Assembly (NCBI GenBank): GCA_024684355.1
Contig: JAIKXA010000166.1
Location: 1 to 56,590 of the forward strand
Reading direction: 5' to 3'
Length of the DNA: 56,590 nucleotides
Origin: Lachnospiraceae bacterium
GTDB taxonomy: Bacteria; Bacillota; Clostridia; Lachnospirales; Lachnospiraceae
Under the pieces are notes generated by a model that saw only the letters and a list, made by a program, of their open reading frames with translations, searched no databases and was not told the DNA's origin. Shown here piece after piece: positions 49,148 through 56,590 of the stretch (the first letter of the stretch is position 1; each line of letters begins with the position of its first letter). The translations under genes were made by a program, and so were the position numbers.

Positions 49148-50752
49148 TTATATAAAAAATGTCGATCTTGCTTTTATGATACAGCGTGTACCGGTTAAGA
49201 CCGGTTTATTGCCAAGATTATATATCGTGCTCACGGCGATATCTGATTGTTTTTCTATAGCTGTTTTTTTAAGAAACTCCGGTATCTCAAGTTCATAGTC
49301 ATTGTCGGTAGGATTAACAGCCGCCAATATCTGCTCTTCCCCTGATGACCTGACATATACCAAAGGTTTTCCCGGTGCTCCGTCACATAAGAATTCTATT
49401 TCCCCGGAATTCATCAAAGCTTTATGCGACTGCCGCACGGATATGAGTTTTTTAACTTCATTAAGCAAAGAATTTTCATCTGCAAGCTGGTCAGCGACAT
49501 TGGGTCTGTCTTCGTCGGGATCTATGGGTACATACAGACAGCTGCCGTTTTTAAGGGATGCAGCAGTTGTTTTGTCATATGTTTTAGTTGAAAAACCGGC
49601 ATTAAGATCTCTGTTCCACTGCATAGGAGATCTTGAACCGGTGCGGTTATATCCGCCCTCTACCGACGTAAGCCCCTCAATATATCTCATGCCTATCTCA
49701 TCACCGTAATAAATGTACGGCGCTCCGGGCATGGAAAGCAAAAATGCAAAAGCCATCTTGGCCAGATCACCGTCTACATACTTTCTTAACCTGTCCATAT
49801 CGTGATTGCCTGAAGGGATGCAGATAAAACCGTTACCGTCGGCTTTTTGATAGCTTTCAAGATATTTTTTTACAAACAGGGAAGCATCGCCTTTTCCGCA
49901 GAAAAACGGAGCGTCACAACGGAAAAGATCATTATAATGAGACGGGCCGAAATGGAGCAGGAAATCCATATGGAAGCCGGCCTCAATACTCTTATCCGGC
50001 TCTCCCCACTCGGACACGAGCACTGCCTCGGGGAATTCCTCATTAAGGAAGCTTCTGATATCCTGCCATAAAGCTATAGTGCCTTTGCCGTTCTCATCAT
50101 TTTTTACCATAGCGCCCGCCATATCTACACGGAAACCGTCGCATCCTTTTGACAGCCAGAATCTCATTATATTTTTCACTTCGTTGCGAGTAGCCATGGC
50201 GCCTTCGGAATCCATCGGCTGCTGCCACGGACGGTCAGGCTTGTAAAACCCGTAATTAAGTGCGGGCTGATGACTGAAAAAGTTTACCAGACAGCTTCCG
50301 TCGCGGTCCGAAATGCCGCGCAGTGACCCGTACCCTTCGGGAGACTCCCAGATATTATCGGTCCAGATATAGCGGTCGGTGTATTCATTTTTTTCAGCCT
50401 TCATACTCTCCTTAAACCAAGGGTGGTCCCAGGAAGTATGCCCGGGCACAAGGTCCAGCAGAATGTGGATCCCAAGCTTATGAGCTTCGTCAAACAGAGC
50501 CGCCAGGTCATCATTGGTCCCGTAACGCGGTGCCACTTTATAATAATCCGAAACGTCGTATCCCGCGTCACCGAACGGCGAATCAAAGCAGGGATTGATC
50601 CAGATAGCGTTACATCCCAGCCCCTTTATGTATTCAAGGTTTTCTGTGATGCCGTTAATATTTCCTATCCCGTCACCGTCAGTATCCTTAAACGACTGCG
50701 GGTATATCTCATAAAATACGGCATTTTCAAGCCAATTGCAGTTTTTGTTCAT
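49148..50752 (-). CDS. GH13 alpha-glucosidase/amylase family
   Basis: FYEIYPQSFKDTDGDGIGNINGITENLEYIKGLGCNAIWINPCFDSP; GCDGFRVDMAGAM; SGNHDMDR. Confidence 0.93.
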   Translation of the reverse strand: MNKNCNWLENAVFYEIYPQSFKDTDGDGIGNINGITENLEYIKGLGCNAIWINPCFDSPFGDAGYDVSDYYKVAPRYGTNDDLAALFDEAHKLGIHILLDLVPGHTSWDHPWFKESMKAEKNEYTDRYIWTDNIWESPEGYGSLRGISDRDGSCLVNFFSHQPALNYGFYKPDRPWQQPMDSEGAMATRNEVKNIMRFWLSKGCDGFRVDMAGAMVKNDENGKGTIALWQDIRSFLNEEFPEAVLVSEWGEPDKSIEAGFHMDFLLHFGPSHYNDLFRCDAPFFCGKGDASLFVKKYLESYQKADGNGFICIPSGNHDMDRLRKYVDGDLAKMAFAFLLSMPGAPYIYYGDEIGMRYIEGLTSVEGGYNRTGSRSPMQWNRDLNAGFSTKTYDKTTAASLKNGSCLYVPIDPDEDRPNVADQLADENSLLNEVKKLISVRQSHKALMNSGEIEFLCDGAPGKPLVYVRSSGEEQILAAVNPTDNDYELEIPEFLKKTAIEKQSDIAVSTIYNLGNKPVLTGTRCIIKARSTFFI

Positions 50753-50777
50753 AATTTGCTCCTAATCGGTATCATTT

Positions 50778-50847
50778 TGTAACAGGGGACGGTTCTCTGT
50801 TACATTTTTTTGCCGCATACATGTGACAGGGGACGGTTCTCTGTCAC
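50778..50847. repeat. Two REP-like palindromes
   Basis: TGTAACAGGGGACGGTTCTCTGTTACA (50778-50804) and GTGACAGGGGACGGTTCTCTGTCAC (50823-50847). Confidence 0.9.
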
Positions 50848-50970
50848 CAAAAATCTTCAAAAAGTTCTCCAAAACAAATAAACACTAGAATTATTATACT
50901 ACATAATTCCCCAAAATAATATACTTAATTTAAGGAATTTTCCGTTTTGTGGAAGTCGTATGACAGAATC

Positions 50971-51110
50971 GTGTGACAGGGGGTGACAGGGGGGGTGACA
51001 GGGGACGGTTCTCTGTTGCGTTTTCTCCGAAAAAATGTGACAGAGAACCGTCCCCTGTCACCCTGTTGCGTTTTCTCCGAAAAAATGTGACAAAAACCGG
51101 CCCCTATCAC
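50971..51110. repeat. REP-like doublet plus partial tandem copies
   Basis: Successive GTGACAGGGGG units, inverted pair 50995-51061, then direct-repeat TGTTGCGTTTTCTCCGAAAAAATGTGACA with decayed tail AAAAACCGGCCCCTATCAC. Confidence 0.9.
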
Positions 51111-51220
51111 CAAAAATGGGCAAGATATATCAAAAATTTGCCTTTATTTTACTATTATGAACAGTCCGACATATAGTATATTATTATACAGTCAAAAAAC
51201 TATGAGAGGACTATTGGGAA

Positions 51221-52486
51221 ATGAAGAAATTATTTGCAGTGCTGCTCGTAGCAGTGATGGTTTTATCATTTGCGGGATGCAGCGAGAAAAACACAGAACC
51301 TACCAATTCAACAATTACCGATGTTCCGGCAACACCTGAAGCTACTCCGACCGAAGCTGTTACCCCGGAACCCACCGCTGAAGTGACACCTACGGAAGCT
51401 CCCACCGAAGCACCCACAGCCACTCCTACTCCCACTCCCGACCCGATCGAAGGCATGAGCCTTATCGATCTGTTCGCAGAGCACGGAATGAAGGTTGGTA
51501 CCTGTTTAAATTCACAGATGATCGACCGCGCCGGTGTAAAGAAGCTTCTGTTAAACAATTTTAACAGCGTGACCATGGAAAATTCCATGAAGCCCGATTA
51601 TATTTTCAACAAGAAAAAGAGCCAGGAAAGCGGCGAACTTGTTATCGAATTTAATTCCGACGCTTTAAAGATGTTGAAATTTGCCGCAGAAAACGAATTT
51701 TCCATGAGAGGCCATACTCTTATCTGGTACAGCCAGACACCCGATTGGATATTCCATGAGGATTTTGACCAGAATAAGGACCTCGTAGACCGCGATGTCA
51801 TGCTGAACAGAATGGAAATCTACATCAAAAATGTTTTCCAGACCATTGACGAGTTAGGCTACACCGACCTCTTCTATGCTTATGATATCGTAAATGAAGC
51901 ATTGATGGAAAACGGTACGAAGCGTTCGAACCGCTGGACTCAGATTATAGGCGAAGACTATCTGTGGTATGCATTCTACTATGCTGACAAATACGCGCCC
52001 GAAAGCATTGACCTGTATTATAATGATTACAACGAGCAGTTTAAGACACAGACATTGTATGATTTCGTAAACACTCTGGTAGATGAGGACGGCAGGTATT
52101 TGATCGACGGCATCGGACTGCAGGCGCACCTCTACACTTCCGACAGTCTTGATCAGTATTTCAAAACTATAGACAAACTTGCCGAGACAGGCTTAAAGCT
52201 TCAGCTTACCGAACTTGATGTATGTTTGGGCAAATATCAGGCTCCTCAGGCTGGCACAGATGAGAATTTAAGGAAACAGGGCCGTTTCTACTATGACCTC
52301 ATCAACGGTTTATTCGAGCGTGTGGATGCCGGGACTATCAAGATGGATGCGCTGACATTCTGGGGTATAACCGATAGCATGTCATGGAGAAAAGAATACA
52401 AACCTCTATTGTATGATACTCTCCTCAAGCCCAAATATGCTATGTACGGTGTATTCCAGTTGAAAGAATATGCAGGCTTTGATTAA
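51221..52486 (+). CDS. GH10 endo-1,4-beta-xylanase lipoprotein
   Basis: Lipobox SFAGCSE; PTE/PTP linker; SVTMENSMKPD, RGHTLIWYSQTPDWIF, YDIVNEALMENG, LQLTELDVCLG. Confidence 0.95.
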   Translation: MKKLFAVLLVAVMVLSFAGCSEKNTEPTNSTITDVPATPEATPTEAVTPEPTAEVTPTEAPTEAPTATPTPTPDPIEGMSLIDLFAEHGMKVGTCLNSQMIDRAGVKKLLLNNFNSVTMENSMKPDYIFNKKKSQESGELVIEFNSDALKMLKFAAENEFSMRGHTLIWYSQTPDWIFHEDFDQNKDLVDRDVMLNRMEIYIKNVFQTIDELGYTDLFYAYDIVNEALMENGTKRSNRWTQIIGEDYLWYAFYYADKYAPESIDLYYNDYNEQFKTQTLYDFVNTLVDEDGRYLIDGIGLQAHLYTSDSLDQYFKTIDKLAETGLKLQLTELDVCLGKYQAPQAGTDENLRKQGRFYYDLINGLFERVDAGTIKMDALTFWGITDSMSWRKEYKPLLYDTLLKPKYAMYGVFQLKEYAGFD

Positions 52487-52504
52487 ATGAAATTAGGCTT
52501 CGTA

Positions 52505-53107
52505 CTATTGAAATAACAAGATTTGATCCCATGTAACCGTGTTGCCTTTTCTTTCCGGCGTCGATCTGTTTAATTTGTCGTTAAATGGATAACCTATTAT
52601 AAGGCCTCCGGTTATGGTTTCATCTTCTTTAAGACCATGCCTTATCATAAAATCGCGTATAGTCTTATTTTCATCGAGCCAGTGCAGCTGGTTAATCCAG
52701 CAGGAGCCAAGGTCCAGTGCATTTGCGGCAATCATCATGTTTTCGATGGCACATGCACTGTCAGCCATAGCATTTCCGTAGCCTTTTTTATTGGAAACCG
52801 ATATAAATACCGGTGCTCCGTAATGGAACACAAATTTGCCTCTTTTTGAAACCACGATGCATCTTTTCAGGGAAACGTACATCTCATCGGTCTCTTCCAT
52901 CTTGGCAAATTCGTTCTGCACCATATCCGCAAGCTCATCGAGCACTTTTTTGTCCGTAAAAACAATAAAATGCGAGGTCTGGTTGTCATGACCGCTCGGC
53001 GCAAATCTGCCAGCTTCCACCACTTTTTCGATAAGCTCCCGTGACGGCATCTCATCAGAATACTTTCTGGTGCTGCGTCTTGTAAAAATCGCTTCAAGTG
53101 CATCCAT
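52505..53107 (-). CDS. Nitroreductase family protein
   Basis: MDALEAIFTRRSTRKYSDEMPSRELIEKVVEAGRFAPSGHDNQTSHFIV; NMMIAANALDLGSCWI. Confidence 0.92.
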   Translation of the reverse strand: MDALEAIFTRRSTRKYSDEMPSRELIEKVVEAGRFAPSGHDNQTSHFIVFTDKKVLDELADMVQNEFAKMEETDEMYVSLKRCIVVSKRGKFVFHYGAPVFISVSNKKGYGNAMADSACAIENMMIAANALDLGSCWINQLHWLDENKTIRDFMIRHGLKEDETITGGLIIGYPFNDKLNRSTPERKGNTVTWDQILLFQ

Positions 53108-54137
53108 GTATTTGGTACCTCTCTTTCCTTTTGTTACATGAAAGAATTATCTTCCCGATAGTCCCCTCTATACCCGAACCGTCTTCTTCGATGACGATAT
53201 CCGCGTATTTTTCATAAAGAACACAGCGATGATCGTACATATCATCAAAATTTTCTCCATCCTTAAGTACCACACCGCGTTCCTTGATATTACGCAGTCT
53301 GCGGGTTATTTCATCCTTATCGGCTTTAAGATAAATGACTGTGGCTATCCCGGACAGATACTGCATCGCTTTTTCGCTGTATACCACGCTGCCGCCGGTA
53401 GCGATCACCGTATTTACGGGACTGATGGAAAGCGCCGCTTCTTCCTCGCTTTTAAGGAAAGCATCTACTCCCCTCTGCTCTATGATCTCGCAAAGAAGCG
53501 CATGCTCACGCTGCTGTATCACAAGATCCGTATCCAGGAAATCCTTGCCAAGCATCTTAGCCAGAATGACGCCAACAGTACTTTTCCCGGATGCCGGCAT
53601 GCCTGTCAAAACAATATTGGATTTTCCGAGAATGCCCAATTTTTCAAGCTCTGCCATAGTTTCGCCGGAACTGTTATTCAGAATACCGGTACCTCCCATC
53701 GCTTCCCATTCGCGGATGTTTTTCGTAAAATCATCGATCAGGATGCAGTCCTTCCCGGTACAGAAGCGGGCTTTTTCCTCGCGATATACGATGTTTACCT
53801 TTATTTTATCAGACAGCAGCCTTTTAACCCAAGCCTTCTTGTCATCTCCGGCACTGTCAATGCCGCGCTTCGGCTTCGGAATACCGGTGAGGATCTCGCA
53901 TTTATCGCCATACCTGTTATATAGCTCGTCAAACATCTCCTTCGCCCCGGGCATGAGCTCCAGCTTATCATAGAAATGTCCGGCGTCTCTTATCGCATTC
54001 CACATCCTGTCTTCCTTGGCAGAATCATTATTTTTTGCGTTCTGTGATATGGGTTCAAGCCGGCAGATTTCTCTTACTCCGCGAGCAAAATCAGCCAGCA
54101 CGCCATCCATATCAAAATAAATTTTCTTTATTTCCAT
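53094..54137 (-). CDS. HAD (5'-nucleotidase C-like) / shikimate-kinase-like fusion
   Basis: IYFDMDGVLADFARGV at N-term; NIVLTGMPASGKSTVGVILAKMLGKDFLDTDLVIQQ ... ATGGSVVYSEKAMQYL ... VLYEKYADIVIEE at C-term. Confidence 0.88.
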   Translation of the reverse strand: MEIKKIYFDMDGVLADFARGVREICRLEPISQNAKNNDSAKEDRMWNAIRDAGHFYDKLELMPGAKEMFDELYNRYGDKCEILTGIPKPKRGIDSAGDDKKAWVKRLLSDKIKVNIVYREEKARFCTGKDCILIDDFTKNIREWEAMGGTGILNNSSGETMAELEKLGILGKSNIVLTGMPASGKSTVGVILAKMLGKDFLDTDLVIQQREHALLCEIIEQRGVDAFLKSEEEAALSISPVNTVIATGGSVVYSEKAMQYLSGIATVIYLKADKDEITRRLRNIKERGVVLKDGENFDDMYDHRCVLYEKYADIVIEEDGSGIEGTIGKIILSCNKRKERYQIHGCT

Positions 54138-54170
54138 ATTGTTTTCCTTATTGTGTGATTAGTGATGAAC

Positions 54171-54262
54171 GTGACAGGGGACGGTTCTCTGTAACATAAT
54201 GCTTTCGTTTGGGGAAAACGGTATTTTTTCATTTTTGCAACAGAGAACCGTCCCCTGTTACA
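54171..54262. repeat. REP-like doublet
   Basis: GTGACAGGGGACGGTTCTCTGTAACA ... TGCAACAGAGAACCGTCCCCTGTTACA. Confidence 0.9.
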
Positions 54263-54265
54263 TCC

Positions 54266-54667
54266 TCAGCTTTTCCATACGCACATACCCTCGGTAGCCG
54301 CGATACTTTTTACAAGCTCCAGCATATCATCTGAGGGATTATACAGGCTCATATACATATCATCCGGATCTAAAACGAGCAAGGCCTCGCCCACTATTAT
54401 CTGAAGATTCTTGTGGCCGACAAGTCCCCATAATTTATAAACTGTAGCATCACACTCTGGCATTACGATTTTAAAATCAAAATAGCATCGAAGCTTCATC
54501 AGCGCATTATAGAATTTTCTCTTCAAATTCTCCGTATACAGGAAAACCTTTTCCAGTTCTGCATACTCCTTAGCTTTATCCTCCGGAACGCGCCTCGGCA
54601 GGATATCGATTATCCAGCAGGGAGTATTTAACAATTCTTCGATACGATCATTTATTTCATCTGCCAT
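54266..54667 (-). CDS. Conserved hypothetical protein
   Basis: MADEINDRIEELLNTPCWIIDILPRRVPEDKAKEYAELEKVFL; family recalled as common in Clostridia but not named with certainty. Confidence 0.6.
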   Translation of the reverse strand: MADEINDRIEELLNTPCWIIDILPRRVPEDKAKEYAELEKVFLYTENLKRKFYNALMKLRCYFDFKIVMPECDATVYKLWGLVGHKNLQIIVGEALLVLDPDDMYMSLYNPSDDMLELVKSIAATEGMCVWKS

Positions 54668-54684
54668 AACCTGATTCCCTCTTT

Positions 54685-55044
54685 CTATATAATCCTGGCA
54701 CCGACCGGCATAAACGCGAGCTTGGCCATTTTAAAATGCTGCAGCCCGAATGGTATACCGACTACCGTTATGCAATAAATTCCACCGATCACCAGATGCA
54801 AAACCGCCAGTTCAAATCCGCCGAAGATGATCCATAAGACATTTACGAGAAACTTGACTGTTCCTCCGCCATACTCCACTTCCTTTCCAAACGGCCAAAG
54901 GACAAGTATAGCCGCTTTAAAGCACTGTACTCCTATAGGGATTCCCACAACGGTGCAGCACCACAAAAATCCGACTATCGCCCACATTACTGCGCCGATA
55001 AAGCCGCCAAACAAAAACCAAATGAGATTTCCAAGCAATTTCAT
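54685..55044 (-). CDS. YccF domain-containing membrane protein
   Basis: MKLLGNLIWFLFGGFIGAVMWAIVGFLWCCTVVGIPIGVQCFKAAILVLWPFGKEV with repeated YccF unit; start set to 55044. Confidence 0.9.
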   Translation of the reverse strand: MKLLGNLIWFLFGGFIGAVMWAIVGFLWCCTVVGIPIGVQCFKAAILVLWPFGKEVEYGGGTVKFLVNVLWIIFGGFELAVLHLVIGGIYCITVVGIPFGLQHFKMAKLAFMPVGARII

Positions 55045-55279
55045 AAATCTTTCCTTCCAAAAAAAAGTAACTACAATCAATGTCGAATCTAATAGTAGTT
55101 ACATTATACAAATGGTATTCTTAAGTGTCAACAGAATTGGTAATTGAAAACAGTCCCCTGTCACTTCTTGCAAAACGGGAGGCTTTCTGTTAAAATCAAA
55201 CTGAGGACCATAACCCGGTTCCTTCTGTCTCCTGCTGTCCCAACGCCACATTCCATCGCATGCCGGGAGGTGAAATAAT

Positions 55280-56386
55280 TTGAAGAATAGGATTATCATC
55301 TTAATATCGCTGATCATCATAATCTGTCTTACGGGATGTGCCACAGAAGACCCCGATATAACCGGGGAAGTTGAGGAGCATCCGCTAAATGAAAAAGAAA
55401 TCATCAAATACGTACAGGATTATATGTATAACAAGTACAACGATGAGGTAGAAGTCACAGTACTCGGGAAGTATGATCTGACGCATACAACGGAAACCCG
55501 TCCGGGAATTGACGGAGGAACGAGCATTTTCGGCGGCAAATATGCAAAAATAAAAAAAGGCCACCGCTATCGCTTAGAAATAACAAATTCGAAGTACAAC
55601 ATAACCATAAACGGGAATTATTATGACGGATACACTTTGTATGATCAACGCACGCAAGCCTACCAGACTGTTACCAGAACTGTAGAAATCGATTATCAGT
55701 ATACCACGATGAAGGATGAAATACACCTGAAAAAGGAATATGACGAATTTTTAAGCGGTTATTTTACAAAATTTCATTTATACAAAGACCCTGCAAGTCC
55801 GGAGCCCCAGGTCAGTTATTATAATCTCTACTTATACAGTACAGATTACGAGAAAATAAACGAAGCTTTGAGCAAATTGGTTGAGATCAGCCACACCAAA
55901 TACTACAACTGTGTTTATGAACTCAGGGCATTCATTTTTACAGACGAAGCGTTCTATGATTCCATTGATTTTGACAAATGCAATAATATCGATATAGTTC
56001 ATCTCTCCAGCGGTCAAAAAGAGGAGGACCATCCTGACTGGCTGACCGATCTGGAAACAAAATATCATCCGCAAATGATCTTGGAACAGTATTTGAAGCT
56101 GAACTTAACGTTTATTTCAAGCTGTACAAATCTTGACCGGGAAATCTTTATTACAAACGGGCTTTCCGGATGGATTGAAGATAAGGAAGATGGTTCATGG
56201 TATAATCAAGACATTGCAGAGGAAGATATAAAAAAATTCGATCATGTAGTATTTATTTACGAGGGAAATCCGCAGGCATATGCAAACAGTCTGAAACAAA
56301 AAGAAGATATTATAATGTATGCCCATACCGAAGTATACGGGATCAATATGGACGATGTACTGACCAGAAAAAAAGAACAACAATAA
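55280..56386 (+). CDS. Hypothetical lipoprotein (TTG start)
   Basis: LKNRIIILISLIIIICLTGCATE lipobox; GGGAGGTG upstream. Confidence 0.7.
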   Translation: MKNRIIILISLIIIICLTGCATEDPDITGEVEEHPLNEKEIIKYVQDYMYNKYNDEVEVTVLGKYDLTHTTETRPGIDGGTSIFGGKYAKIKKGHRYRLEITNSKYNITINGNYYDGYTLYDQRTQAYQTVTRTVEIDYQYTTMKDEIHLKKEYDEFLSGYFTKFHLYKDPASPEPQVSYYNLYLYSTDYEKINEALSKLVEISHTKYYNCVYELRAFIFTDEAFYDSIDFDKCNNIDIVHLSSGQKEEDHPDWLTDLETKYHPQMILEQYLKLNLTFISSCTNLDREIFITNGLSGWIEDKEDGSWYNQDIAEEDIKKFDHVVFIYEGNPQAYANSLKQKEDIIMYAHTEVYGINMDDVLTRKKEQQ

Positions 56387-56508
56387 ATAAGACGGGCCAC
56401 TTTAAAATGGCCCGCCTTTTATTGTGTCTGTTTCTCTGCTTTCCTAAATCTTTCTCTCCAGCCAATGTATTTCCCGGATGATATCCCCTTATCTGCCGGT
56501 TTCTGTGT

Positions 56509-56574
56509 GTAACAGGGGACGGTTCTCTGTTACGTTTTTTCCAAAAAATGTAACAGAGAACCGTCCCCTGTCAC
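56509..56574. repeat. REP-like doublet
   Basis: GTAACAGGGGACGGTTCTCTGTTACGTTTTTTCCAAAAAATGTAACAGAGAACCGTCCCCTGTCAC. Confidence 0.9.
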
Positions 56575-56590
56575 CTGCCGCAGAAAATAC

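Noticed and set aside
50971-51110. Possible CRISPR array because of repeated palindromic units
   Set aside because: Units are irregularly spaced and alternate in orientation, without uniform unique spacers or cas genes; better explained as REP-like repeats.
50925-51176. Small ORFs 50925..51113 and 50973..51176
   Set aside because: Composed entirely of REP-like repeats read in both directions.
1-56590. rRNA, tRNA, integrase or transposase genes
   Set aside because: None recognised by eye in intergenic regions or ORFs; tRNAscan-SE/Infernal would be needed to exclude small RNA genes.

Overview
This 56.6 kb window looks like a low-to-mid GC Firmicutes chromosome (Lachnospiraceae-like from protein style; this is an inference). 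Most genes are on the minus strand. Gene content: a truncated secreted transcobalamin-like (DUF4430-type) protein behind a probable cobalamin riboswitch; an MTA/SAH deaminase; carbohydrate-active enzymes (GH2, GH43, GH13, GH10); AI-2E transporter; Ig-like/NlpC-P60 protein; HU; adenine deaminase; a complete oppABCDF-type peptide ABC operon with large lineage insertions; a FecCD-type metal/corrinoid ABC operon behind a promoter plus terminator/antiterminator leader; PARG-like macrodomain protein; two hybrid kinases with Hpt domains; a REC/HD-GYP regulator; SRAP (YedK) with a LexA-like operator; and a HAD/shikimate-kinase-like fusion. The most interesting non-coding signals are: (1) two related large palindromic elements (9506-9826 and 24541-24731) that share an asymmetric conserved core inside otherwise diverged stems; (2) an unassigned riboswitch/attenuator-like leader at 28005-28162; (3) seven helically phased A-tracts upstream of the HU gene; (4) a family of REP-like GTGACAGGGGACGGTTCTCTGTCAC doublets at 50.8-56.6 kb with diverged relatives near 38.2 and 39.8 kb. 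I saw no rRNA, tRNA, CRISPR array, transposase or prophage. All calls are from reading the sequence; no database search was run.
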